From positions 6,377,838-6,441,837 of the forward strand of contig CAXIPT010000005.1 in assembly GCA_964030475.1 (NCBI GenBank): DNA of 64,000 bases, read 5' to 3'. Source of the stretch: Tethya wilhelma. Its lineage: Eukaryota; Porifera; Demospongiae; Tethyida; Tethyidae. The notes under the pieces were generated by a model. The model had not been told where the DNA came from. It saw only the letters and a program-made list of their open reading frames with translations, and ran no database searches. The position numbers were made by a program, and so were the translations under genes. Shown piece by piece: positions 34,526-46,160 of this stretch. Position 1 is the first letter of the stretch; each line of letters begins with the position of its first letter.

Positions 34526-37286
34526 ATGCAGCTTGTTGGCGCCATCTCTGTTGCAGTAGTATTGATGGCAGCTGTCTGCTGTGAAGTCAGTGCAACCAAG
34601 GCACCAAAATACTGTAGAGTGCCAGGCTTTCCAGAAAATGGCATCCATTCTGGAAAGGGATTGAAATATTTCTTACCTGGTAGAGTTCTCCACTTCAGCT
34701 GCAACACTGGCTACAGATTGGAAGGAGCAACCTCAACAACGTGTTACTACAACAGGCAAAGCAGGTCATACAAATGGACAATAGCAATGCCAAGATGTCT
34801 ACGTAAGTTTGCCGCTCAATGAAATACGTATGAACCTGGCTTGCAGTGTAGACAGAGGTTATTGTTATAGTACAACTGCTCAATAATTATTGTTTAAGTC
34901 ATTGCAACATTTCCTCACTATATGCAGCTGTCAGCAGAGATCAAAGCAATGATAAGAAAGGAGGCAATAACGAAAGGCCGAGGGGTAATAAAGGTCGTGG
35001 CAGAAGTGACTCCACAAGTGAAGGAGGTCGTGATGTGCAGTGTCCCCTTCTCCCCTCCGTACCCTTTGGCTCTGTTACCTACGGCAATGATAACAGGAGA
35101 CCAGGTTGTATTGCCACATACATGTGTCGTCATGGTTACTCATTGTCTGGGAGCCCCTTTCGTAAGTGCCTCAATTCAGGAGACTGGAGTGGGAGCCCAC
35201 CAACATGTGGAGAGTCTGATCAAGATGATGATGATAGAGATGATGATGAGAGTGACAGTTCTGAATCAAGTTATGTAAAATGTAAGATAAATTGAGTAGT
35301 TATAATTGAAGCTCAGCAATAGCTATATTCTGTAAAACTATTGCTTCATTGTTCAACATTTTCTTTACTACATGCAGCTGTCAGCAGAGATCAAAGCAGC
35401 GATAAGGAACGAGGCAATAACAACAGGTGGAGAGGTAATAAAGGTCGTGGCAGAAATGACTCCACAAGTGAAGGAGGTCGTGATGTGCAGTGTCCCCTTC
35501 TCCCCTCCGTACCCTTTGGCTCTGTTACCTACGGCAATGATAACAGGAGACCAGGTTGTATTGCCACATACATGTGTCGTCGTGGTTACTCATTGTCTGG
35601 GAGCCCCTTTCGTAAGTGCCTCAATTCAGGAGACTGGAGTGGAAGCCCACCAACATGTGGAGAGTCTGATCAAGACAACGAAGATAGAGATGATGACGAG
35701 AGTGACAGTGATTCCAGCTCATCAAAATGTGAGATACATTAACTATCACTACCAGTGACAAGCAATGACAATATGTTTCTACTAATGTTTGCACATTTAA
35801 TTGAAAACATTGGAGTACTGTTGCACAACATGGTACACTTGAAACAAAACTGCTAGACACACCAAATCAGAGATGTTGATTACAAGTTTGATATCAAGCA
35901 CTGCAGGCTTAATCAAATTTCAAAATTGTTCAAAGTTTTCGTAATAATTCAAGACATAAACATTTCCTCACTATATACATGCAGCTGTCAGCAGAGATCA
36001 AAGCAGCGATAAGAAACAAGGCAATAACAACAGGTGGAGAGGTAATAAAGGTCGTAGCAGAAGTGACTCCACAAGTAAAGGAGGTCGTGATGTGCAGTGT
36101 CCCCTTCTCCCCTCCGTACCCTTTGGCTCTGTTACCTATGGCAATGATAACAGGAGACCAGGTTGTATTGCCACATACATGTGTCGTCATAGTTACTCGT
36201 TGTCTGGGAGCCCCTATCGTAAGTGCCTCAATTCAGGAGACTGGAGTGGGAGCTCACCAACATGTAGAGAGTCTGATCAAGATGATGATGATAGAGATGA
36301 CAAAAGTGATAGTTCTGTTTCTAGCTCCTCAAAATGTAAGACACATTTATTAACTAATTAATACTGTAGCAAAATTCAATTCTATGTGGCATAATTTGAC
36401 TAATCATTTCCTCACTACCATGATACAGCTGTCAGCAGAGATCAAAGCAATGATAAGAAAAGAGGCAATAACGACAGGCCGAGGGGTGACAAAGGTCATG
36501 GCAGGAGTGATTCCACAAGTGAAGAGAGATGTGATGCATATTGTCCCATTCTCCCCTCCATACGGTTTGGGTTTGTTACTTACAGCAATGATAACAGGAG
36601 ACCAGGATCTATTGCCGCATACATGTGTCGTCATGGTTACTCATTGTCTGGGAATCCCTTTCGTAAGTGCCTCAATTCAGGAGACTGGAGTGGGAGCCCA
36701 CCAAGATGCAGACAGTTCTGTCAAGATGATGATGATAAAAGTGATAGTTCTGATTCTAGTGATTCCAGCTCTTCAAAATGTAAGACAGACTGACTAGTTC
36801 TTGTTACATAGCTTAGTAATCCCCAATTCTTCCTTTTTAGCTGGGTGTAAGAAGTTGAAGAGCCCAGATAATGGAGTGGTGAGAACCAATGGTACGACTG
36901 TGGGCTCTTACGCCAAATACGTGTGTGATCTTGACCACTACCGAGTGGGAGACATGTTCAGGAAATGCCTAGAAACAGGATGGACTGGAGAGGCTCCAAT
37001 CTGCAAACGTTGGTTCATAATTTATGTTAGAGTTTGTAGAATCTATTGACTTTCTCATGAATGCACACATAATACATTGTGCATGTGTACAGCTATCCTC
37101 TGTGATCCACTGGACCCGCTTGAACATGGAAAGATCTCCTTTACCAAAGGACACAAGTATGGATCCGTTGCTAACTATAACTGTAATTTTGGCTATGTTG
37201 TCAAAGAAGGATCAGGAGATGTCAGAAGAGAGTGCAAGGTGGATGGAGTGTGGTCAGGAAATCCAATAATATGTGTAGAAAAATAA
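34526..37286 (+). CDS. Secreted CCP protein with quadruplicated charged CCP exon (gene B)
   Basis: Exon 1 (34526-34802) encodes a signal peptide (MQLVGAISVAVVLMAAVCC) and a divergent CCP. Four near-identical exons follow (34928-35281, 35378-35728, 35985-36335, 36429-36779). Each encodes a basic linker (about GNNxRPRGNKGRGRSDSTSE), a CCP, and an acidic tail such as ESDQDDDDRDDDESDSS. Two ordinary CCPs (36841-37008 and 37093-37286) end in CVEK and stop. All exons are phase 1/1. Copies 1-3 have a fifth Cys in RPGCIATYMC, where most CCPs have Ser or Ala. Copy 4 has Ser there but other extra Cys. The donor after 37008 (GTTGGT) is weak. Exon 1 is paralogous to exon 1 of gene C. Alternating positive and negative linkers suggest self-association or mineral or matrix binding, which is inference. 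Confidence 0.85.
34928..36779 (+). repeat. Four tandem copies of one exon (about 350 bp each) with intron flanks
   Basis: Copies start at 34928, 35378, 35985 and 36429, each just after an AG and opening CTGTCAGCAGAGATCAAAGC. Copies 1 and 2 are nearly identical in the CCP part. Copy 4 is the most diverged (CDAYCPILPSIRFGF instead of VQCPLLPSVPFGS). Copy number is likely to vary between alleles (inference). Confidence 0.93.
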
Positions 37287-38570
37287 TAATTTAGTAGAGA
37301 CTTTATAACACGTCACATGAGAACCATTTGAACTATAGCAACTGTTATACTAAATTCATCACTAAATTTCAATCCACTTTCAACTTTATAAGATATAATT
37401 ATTACTGTTTATGATGTTTTGCTCATACACTTTGAAACATAAACATGCACACAATTATTATGAATAAATTATCTTATTAGCCAAAAGTTATGTCAGATTG
37501 ATTTTGCATGTGTGTGGTAATCAGGGAAACACTAACAAGAAAGCAGAATAGATAATTGCTTTGACTATAGCAACAGATCCATACTGTCAACAGTTTAAAA
37601 TGCAATTATACGCTACAGCATTGAGGTGTGGCTATGTGTTTGGTCTGGATTGGACACACACTAAAACCATGTATGTATGTATGTATGTGAGCAGACAAAC
37701 ACGCTATAGCAGCTATTGAATAAACATGATATACATGGAGTTGAACGTGTCAACATATGCTATGTGAACAGACAAACACGCTATAGCAGCTTTTGAATAA
37801 ACATGATATACATGGAGTTGAACGTGTCAACATATATGCTCCCAAAATTATTGCCATTTAACGTGCTAGGTAGGATTAAGTACAACGTGACTGTACTAGG
37901 GTGGCAAAGAGTACAGAATTAACATACTCATGCAAACAAATCAGATTGCAAAGAAAATCGATGTTACATGCAGTTTGGTGTATAACAGACTGTAGTAACC
38001 TCCCTAACTTTGCAAGCCAACTCAATTTACTCTTCAAGAACGTGTACAAGAATCCTATACTATGGCATGAGATTCTAAAGACTGCATGGAAGAGATATAT
38101 TGAGGAATCACTTCAAGCTGAAAACCATGTTGTGTAAAATTTGTCATAATCAGCTTGACGCTGAGACAAAACACATTCCAATATCAAACGGTTTATTTTT
38201 CCAGAGTCCATGATTTAGAGTCGAATCCTCAACGAAAACAACACAGTCCCGCCGTCAACACATCGTGCCTCTTTGTTGATAGACAATAGGAAGGCCCATA
38301 AGGTGCACACCGCCATACCAAACTGCATGTTTGTACTGCAGAGGTGCACATGTTTAACAACACAGTACACATAGCATACGCACAATGCTGAAAGAACAGT
38401 ACAAGGCCTCACCCACTTCTGTCTTTTATCAACATCCATATATAAATGTGGCCTGAGACACAACTATATTGCAAAGTGTCAAAGCTTCTTGCTCTCGCCA
38501 GCTAGCTAGCGGAGTAGGATTCAGGAAGACAGCTGGCCTCTCATTTGCTCATTACAAGTGTGAAACCAGC
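37287..38570. other. Intergenic region between genes B and C with a 77-bp tandem duplication
   Basis: AATAAA at 37463-37468 is a poly(A) signal for gene B. A 77-bp unit (with CAGACAAACACGCTATAGCA) is present twice in tandem at about 37686-37840. A 78-codon open frame at 37901-38137 has no recognisable domain and I do not call it a gene. The promoter of gene C is at the right end. Confidence 0.55.
38439..38447 (+). promoter_or_regulatory. TATA box (TATATAAAT) of gene C
   Basis: TATATAAAT lies about 125-130 bp upstream of the gene C ATG at 38571, matching the spacing seen for gene B. Confidence 0.5.
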
Positions 38571-39970
38571 ATGAAGCTTGCACTGTGTGCAATAGTGATT
38601 GCAGCTGCCTGTATAAGCGTTACCCAGGCAACTTTCTGTAAAGCACCATCAACTCCCAAGAACGGACGTAGATCTGGAGGCAGCTACAGATACTTCCGTC
38701 CTGGCAGCAAAATCAGCTTCGAATGTAACCGTGGTTACCGCCTGGAAGGATCAAAATGGACCCAGTGTATCTACGACCGATCTCGAAGGTCTGTACGATG
38801 GACAAAACCCACACCCAGATGTGTCCGTAAGTTTGCAGATAACTACATGCAACTGTTATATGATTTGTCATAACATGATTATATAGAGCCTATATGCATG
38901 AGCTTATCAATGTATTCAGAGAAGTTTGTTACCAATAAATACGTGATGTGGCAATAGCATCTCTGGCCGATATTAAAGGTCAAAGTTCAGCGATTTTAAA
39001 CTCCGAACAATATTATGTCTATGAGACATTGTTGTGTCTAGAGTGACATATGCCGACCCATTAAAGGTAGCACAAACAGCTGCAAATTGCTATACACAAC
39101 AGTCTTTGAGATCTTCTCTGCTATTTACTCGAAATTGCTTCATGTTGGTCAAATAGAGACCAGCGTTTGTTACAAAACTCTGAATACTATAATGTTAACC
39201 ACACCCACTAAAACAATCGGTAATCTCCACAAGCCTCTTTGATCATTTGTAGAGCTAGCAAATACACACACACACGAAAGTGCGTGCAACAAACTTGGCA
39301 GAGAAAGATTATGAGCATATGTAGTCCTTTGAAAAAATACATTGTTTCACCAAATAATATTGCTCAATAAATTATTAGCATTATACATTTTTATATACCT
39401 GCAGTTTTTAGAAGTGGGGACCGAGGTTCACGAGACGATGATGATGATGATAGCAGTAGTAGTAGTAGTCGTAGAGGGAGTGTCTACTGCCCCACACTGT
39501 CTAGACCTGATAACGGATGGGTCAAATATATCAGTAGAAGACCGGGGTCTTATGCCAAATACACATGCAATAGTGGCTATGTGTTATCTGGAAATACATA
39601 TCGCAGGTGTCAAAGTTCAGGTCAATGGACTGGGACAAAACCATCTTGCACACGTAAATAAAGCTGCAGGCATTATTGGTGAAAAATTATCATCTTTGGT
39701 TGTTGCATTTTGATTCAGGTGCAGGAGAATGTCCAGTTTTGAAGGCACCCAGTAATGGTAGAGTGAAGCATCCAAGCCCAAGAAGTGTTGGAAGCAGAGT
39801 CTGGTACAGCTGCAACTCTGGGTTCAATTTGGTCGGCTCAGAATCAAGAAGATGTCAGAGCAACTTGAGATGGGATGGAGAGGCACCAACTTGCAAGGGT
39901 ATGCAACACTGAACACCGATTCACTGCATTATCTGTAATTAATTATATATGAACTATAATTAATTCAGTG

Positions 39971-40016
<46 letters not shown>

Positions 40017-41679
40017 TCAGCTCGAGGATGTGGAAGACCTCGAAGTCCAGACAATGGATGGGTGAAGTTCTCCAGCACATCAGTGGGAGCTAAAGTGTGG
40101 CATTTCTGTAAAAATGGCTTTGCTCTAGTTGGTTCCGAGTCAAGAACCTGCAAGTCTAACAGACAATGGGAGCCTGCCCTACCCACCTGCAAACGTATAG
40201 TTACGTGCGATAAACTTTCTGATCCGCCAAAAGGAGATGTTGATCAAAATGGCAACAGACTAGGAGCAACAGCTACCTACAGCTGTGACCGTGGCTACCA
40301 GCTAGTTGGAGGAGCTAAAAGGACCTGCCAGAACAATGGGAAATGGTCTGGGAAGGCTCCAACATGCAAATTGATCACTTGTGACAAACTTTCTGACCCA
40401 GCAAACGGTGATGTGGATCAAAATGGCAACAGACCGAGAGCAATAGCTACCTACAGCTGCGATCGTGGCTACCAGCTAGTTGGAGCAGCTAAAAGGACCT
40501 GCCAGAACAATGGAAAATGGTCTGGAAAGGCTCCTACCTGCAGATTGATCACTTGTGATAGATTGTCCAAACCAGCAAATGGAAATGTTGACCAGCAAGG
40601 AAGCACACCAGGATCTAACAGCTACTTACACCTGTGACAGTGGCTTTGAACTAGTAGGACAAGCAACAAGGACCTGCCAGGACAATGGAAAATGGTCAGG
40701 ACAAGATCCTCGATGCAGACGAATCACTTGCGATAGATTGTCCAATCCAGAAAATGGAAATGTTGACCAGCAAGGAAGCACACCAGGATCAACAGCTACT
40801 TACACCTGTGACAGTGGCTTTGAACTAGTAGGACAAGCAACAAGGACCTGCCAGGACAATGGAAAATGGTCAGGACAAGATCCTCGGTGCAGACGTAAGA
40901 AATGCTAGAGAGACTATAATTATGTAAAATGAATCTTTTACATGTATTTTTATTCTATTACTATCATAGTTGTTGACTGTGGAAACTTGAGAAATCCTAT
41001 CAATGGTAGAGTTGATTTGAGTGGTACAGTGTTTGGGTCCATTGCCACATACACCTGCAACAGTGGCTTCTCTCTAGTTGGCAGGAAGACCAGGACTTGT
41101 CAAGACAGTGGACAATGGTCAGGAGAAGCACCAACTTGCCAAAGTAAGCCAATGGTTGCCATAGATATTCAGTGTTGAGTGTTATGATTTGTAAACACAG
41201 GAGATATAGTTGACTGTGGTGTGCTAAAGGACCCTGAGAATGGAGCAGTTGATTCTTCTGATGGCACAACAGAGGGATCCATTGCAACTTATTCCTGCTT
41301 CGACGGATTTGAGATAAAAGGAGTGACCAGCAGAACTTGCACAAGAGATGGATGGTCAGAAACTGAACCCACATGTGAACGTGAGTGACTCCTGTTCATC
41401 AATGAAAACACTGGTCTCTTAAATATCCATACCCTGTTGTTTCTTCACATGTATAGCGGTGGATTGCGGATCATTGTCAGACCCTTCAAATGGCAGAGTG
41501 ATTTTCAGAGACACTTTCTTCAACAGTGTGGCAACTTATGAATGTTTCTTTGGCTATGAAATTTCTGGGCAAGCTACAAGAACGTGTCAGTCGGATGGAA
41601 CATGGTCTGGAGTCGCCCCCAAGTGTGAACGTATGTTCTTAATTCCACAAATAAAACTTAATGATTATAAGTATCATGA

Positions 41680-41722
<43 letters not shown>

Positions 41723-44700
41723 AACATACAGCTGTTGATTGTGGTCCCCTTGACGACCCTGTAAATGGCAGAGTGGTTGTACCAGCAACAGTACTTCTTT
41801 CTATTGCAAGCTACTCCTGCGACCCTGGATATGTTCTAGTGGGAGTTCCATTGAGGAGGTGTCAACCTGGTGGAACATGGTCGAATGAAGCACCTTCTTG
41901 CCAACGTAAGATATTCAATGCTAACTCAATGCATTGCTGGTGTACTCTATTCGAAAGTAATATGATTGAATATCGTTGCTATAGCGCTATTGTGCCCCCC
42001 TCTTCCACCACCACCAAATGGAGATGTAGACGTCCCGAGCAGAACAGTCAACTCTGTTGCTACGTACACTTGTAACCAAGGCTTTAATCTCCAAGGAGAT
42101 GAAACAAGGAATTGCCAGATTGATGGAAGCTGGAGTGGTACCATACCATCATGTGTTGAAGGTAAGAGTTTCTAAATCCTGAAGTTTGTAGGCAGTGCTA
42201 AAGTAGCTTTCAATGGTACACACACAGTTGTTGAGTGTGAGCAGCTGGAGAGCCCAGCAAATGGAGCAGTGGTGGTCTCTGGAGTGACAGTCGGCTCCAC
42301 GGCCAACTACAGCTGCACCAATGGCTACACTCTGGACGGAGATGAGGAGAGAGTGTGTCAGCAAGATGAGGAGTGGACAGGTGTGGCGCCCACCTGCAGA
42401 TGTGAGTCAACCATTACACTATCAAGAGATGCATGCAAGACTTCAAACTGAGTGCAATGCTGTTTTAATTCACATATCTTTGATCCTTCCTTTGCAAGCA
42501 TAATACATGCTATCTTTCTTCTTTCTCCACACTCAGTGGTTGACTGTGGGTCCCTCCCAGCTCCTGACAATGGTGGAATCTCCTTCCCTACTGGCACGAC
42601 ATTTGGCTCTGATGCACGCTACACTTGTAACCCTGGTTTCATCCTTCAAGGGACATCAAGACGAGTGTGTACAGCAGCTGGATCATGGTCTGGTTCTGAA
42701 CCCGTCTGTCTCCGTAAGTAGACACACCAACATATGCAGCAGCATGGGAATGAGACTGACTATAGAATGAGAATTGAACTTATGACAGTATGGGAATGGG
42801 ACTTTGACTGAAGCATGGGAATGAGACTTTGAGTTTCCAATCCCCATTCTGTGTAAAGAGGTTTTTGCATGCTAGTGCCTGAGAGTGCATGTTTCTTGTC
42901 CTGCATGTAGCAATCGACTGTGGACCGCTTTCCTCTCCTGCCAATGGCAAGGTCGAGCTTACAGAGACCACGGTAATGTCCACAGCAGAGTACAGCTGTG
43001 ACCAAGGATTTGCACTAGTCGGTAATTTCATCCGAGTTTGCCTTATAAATGGTCAATGGTCTGGAGATGAGCCTGTCTGCAGATCTGGTGAGGGTTTAGA
43101 CTTAAAGTCTCATTCCCATGTCATTATTTCCAAGCACAAAAAGTCATTTTCCATACATTGATACTCCATCACATCTTGCTTTTCATTTTCCAAAACTTGC
43201 AGTCATTGCTATGTGTCCGACTCTCAGTAGCCCAGAGAATGGGAACGTGGAGGTGAGTGGACTGTCGCCAGGAGATGTAGCTACTTACACTTGTTTTGAG
43301 GGGTACCTCTTACAAGGGGTCAGTCAGAGAAGCTGCCAAGATAATGGGGATTGGACAGAAAGTGCACCAACTTGCCAACGTGAGTGAAAGCAAATTAGTA
43401 TTTGATTCGTGTTTCTGATGGATACTACTATTCACTGCTTCAATGCCTATGAGTTTTAATAGCTCAGCAGTAAGAGCATTCGACTAGATTTCAAAAAAAA
43501 AACATGGGTTCAAATCCCAGCTGGATATCAAGATTTTTCTTCTAATGATTTTTTACAACTTCCAAACATACAGCTGTTGATTGTGGCCCACTTCCTGACC
43601 CCCAAAATGGTCGTGTTGAGGTCTTTGACACGACTCTAGGTGCACCTGCTATGTACAGGTGTGATCAAGGGTTTGACTTGGTAGGGGAGAGGCAGAGGTT
43701 CTGTATTGTGACTGGAGAATGGAGTGATGAAGCTCCAACATGCCAAGGTAAGAAAGAGCCCACAGATTGATGCTATTAAAAGATTCCTCTGTTAATGTCT
43801 GATAGCTATTGAGTGTCCAAATCTCTCAAGCCCTTCCAATGGAAGCGTATCACTCAATGGAATCACAGTTGGGTCTCTTGCTACATACGAGTGCGACACA
43901 GGATTTGAACTGAGTGGAAATGAAAGGAGATCTTGTCTTGCTACTGGACAATGGTCTGGCAATGACCCTGAGTGTATAAGTATGTGGAATAATTATATAA
44001 ATGATATATCCCATGAGTAAAATATATTACGGGATCTGATTTCCACACATGCTCACTGACAGTTCCAGCTCGAGGATGTGGAGACCCAGGAGTGCCGGAC
44101 AACGGAAGGAGATTTGGTGATGAGTTCAGCACAGGATCTGTTGTCTTCTTTAGGTGCTTCGACAACTTTGACCTTGTAGGTTCAAAATACAGAGTCTGTC
44201 AGGAGAATGGAGAATGGAGTGACACCCAGCCTACTTGCACACCATTCAATGGTACAGTCTCACATTTTGTAGCTTTTGATTGCACTGACCCTTACCAAAC
44301 TCTCCACTACAGATGAGTGCACTGGAAACAACGACATCTATGATCGCTGCAGGAGGAGATGCCAGTGTGTCAATGGTCGACTTGTCAACTGCTGTCGTGT
44401 AAGGAGAGACTACGTGGCTCTGACTAGAGAGGATCGTTTCGCTTACATCAACACCATTCTCAGGGTTTCCAAGGACCCGATCTACAAGCCTCGCTTTGAT
44501 GCTTTAATTACTCTCTTCAAAGACTCCTTCACTGCCAACACCATCACTCAGTCTGGCACTCCTTCCACCAGTCAGTACTTTGTCTTTGCTCGCTACTTCA
44601 TGCTGGAGTATGAGGACATCTTGAGGGACTTCAACTGCAGTCTCACCATCCCGTACTATGATTGGACTCCATTCCCCGTTGCACCATACACGGCTGCCGT

Positions 44701-45373
44701 GTGGGCCAACACAGACGGGTTTGGTGACACATCGAGGGTGGAAGACAACTGCGTCATCACTGGTCCTGTTCGCGTGGGGCAGTACGAGATCGCCCCATCA
44801 GCAGGAGGTGGCTGTTTGAAACGAGAATACAAGAATATGCGCTTCCCGAGCAGAGATATAGTGGATCGTGACCTTCTTCCACTGCCTGTCGAAGAGTTTG
44901 ACGAATTTCATCGCTTCTTGCAGCTTCTTCTTGGACTGAATGTCCAATGCTTTGTGGGAGGTACGATGTGTGGAGTGAACGCTGCCAATGATCCTGTCTT
45001 CCTCCTTCACCTAGCACAGCTGGACTCTCTTCTCATGCGCTGGCAGTTCCTTGGCCAGGGAAGAAACGAAGTCCGTTACGCATTTGATAACAGCGCCCTC
45101 CTTCTCTCTCCTGGTTTTAGAGTGTCCGACTTCAGCAACAATCTCAATCTTCCCTACGATATCTGTGTGATCTACGACCCTCCTGTGCTGCTCAAGAACC
45201 ACTCACCTGGTGTGACGACACTCGCACATTTCAGAGCCCCCCTTGCTGCCCCCCGGCCACCGGCACTCACTATGGACTGTGCACCAGCAACATCAATGCA
45301 ATACATGGATAACCTGATGGACACATCAGCACACAGTTTTATGGAGGAGAAGTGTGAGACCATGAAACCTTGA
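38571..45373 (+). CDS. CCP-array protein with C-terminal tyrosinase-like domain (gene C)
   Basis: Exon 1 (38571-38826) gives a signal peptide (MKLALCAIVIAAACISVTQA) and a CCP paralogous to gene B exon 1. Exon 2 (about 39405-39653) adds a linker RDDDDDDSSSSSSRRGS and a CCP. Further exons lie near 39719, at 40021-40893 (five CCPs, one frameshifted), then near 40970, 41209, 41457, 41731, 41985, 42228, 42537, 42910, 43202, 43573, 43804 and 44062, with the tyrosinase-like exon at about 44314-45373. I count 20 CCPs. I start at 38571 rather than the upstream in-frame ATG at 38469, because 38571 gives a classic signal peptide and fits the TATA box. A one-base insertion at about 40616 breaks the frame. 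Unless it is an assembly error, the full-length protein is not made from this allele. AATAAA at 45491 follows the stop. Confidence 0.85.
40021..40893 (+). other. Five-CCP exon of gene C with one-base frameshift near 40616
   Basis: The exon encodes CCPs beginning GCGRPRSPDNG, TCDKLSDPPKG, TCDKLSDPANG, TCDRLSKPANG and TCDRLSNPENG. In the fourth, CCAGGATCTAACAGCTACT replaces the CCAGGATCAACAGCTACT of the next unit, one extra T. The frame then hits TGA at 40635-40637. The correct frame resumes at once and runs cleanly to the donor at 40894. Confidence 0.88.
43452..43527 (+). repeat. tRNA-derived SINE-like sequence in gene C intron
   Basis: TAGCTCAGCAGTAAGAGCA resembles a pol III A box with a perfect D stem (GCTC/GAGC). 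GGGTTCAAATCCC is a B box with a T stem. A possible 7-base anticodon loop (CTAGATT) lies between, but the acceptor ends do not pair, so this is not a functional tRNA. It lies just after an A-rich stretch and before the exon at 43573. Confidence 0.6.
44314..45373 (+). other. Tyrosinase-fold domain of gene C, copper ligands degenerate
   Basis: The Cys module (CRRRCQCVNGRLVNCCRVRR) precedes about 325 residues of tyrosinase fold. The CuA helix reads YFVFARYFMLEYEDIL, where the family WHR is FAR. CuB reads LLGLNVQCFVGGTMCG with neither family His, and DPVFLLHLAQLDSLLMRW with HL for HH. Supporting family marks are IPYYDWTPF, GFGDTSR, AGGGCLKREY and FPSRDIVDRDLL. No copper site is expected. Confidence 0.88.
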
Positions 45374-46108
45374 TTAAAATACTTTCAGACTAAGAGTTTT
45401 TTTTTAAAGAGCAGAAGATATAGCATCTTGCTTGAACAAGTACTTATTGAATTATTTAAAACCATAGGATGCAACTACTAGTGTTCTGGCAATAAACTAA
45501 TTATAGCAGCTAATTGTTGTGGTAATGTTAATCACATTTGCAAAAAAAATCGCATTATTTGTTTGTCAAAATAACGTAATATCATTTCTCTTTTATGGTG
45601 TTCACAGCAGCAACCAAATTCCAGGGAAAATTATTTTTGTTTGTTTAGCAGCAGATCCACAAGGCCACAAGCAAAAGGCCAAAATGAGACGTCAAATTAC
45701 CAACTCTTTTTGATCCTTTCAATTACTTGAGGCAGGTAAAACCACATCTCGTTAGCATACTTGTGCACACTACAGTTTACTTGTTCTGTGGTCAGTTGTA
45801 AAACTATTTTTGTCAGCTAGAAATAATTATTATTCTATTTTGACTATTATACCAAAATACATTGTACATCCAACATACAGTTGTGCTACATTAAATGTTA
45901 CACATGAGAAGTAGGTAGCCATGATAACAAGCACATGCTGTCATGCAGTCATGCAGTCATACAGTGATAAGACTCACCTTTGAGAGGGGAGGGGGATTGG
46001 GGGAGACGTCAAGACAGTCACCTCTCTTGATTAGCAACATTAGCGTGATGTCATGTCCTGCAGTGAAGGACAAACACACACACACACGTACAACACTCCA
46101 ATTGTAGT

Positions 46109-46160
<52 letters not shown>

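Noticed and set aside
27795..37286. Specific complement factor such as factor H, C4BP or CR1
   Set aside because: CCP arrays alone do not establish orthology, and there are no C3b-binding signatures or serine protease domains to support a named complement gene.
37901..38137. 78-codon open frame between genes B and C
   Set aside because: No recognisable domain, no supporting splice or promoter signals, and AT-rich intergenic context. It could be chance, so I mention it only in the intergenic entry.
43452..43527. Functional tRNA gene, possibly tRNA-Ser by a loop AGA
   Set aside because: The acceptor stem does not pair and position 37 is not a purine. It is better explained as a tRNA-derived repeat.
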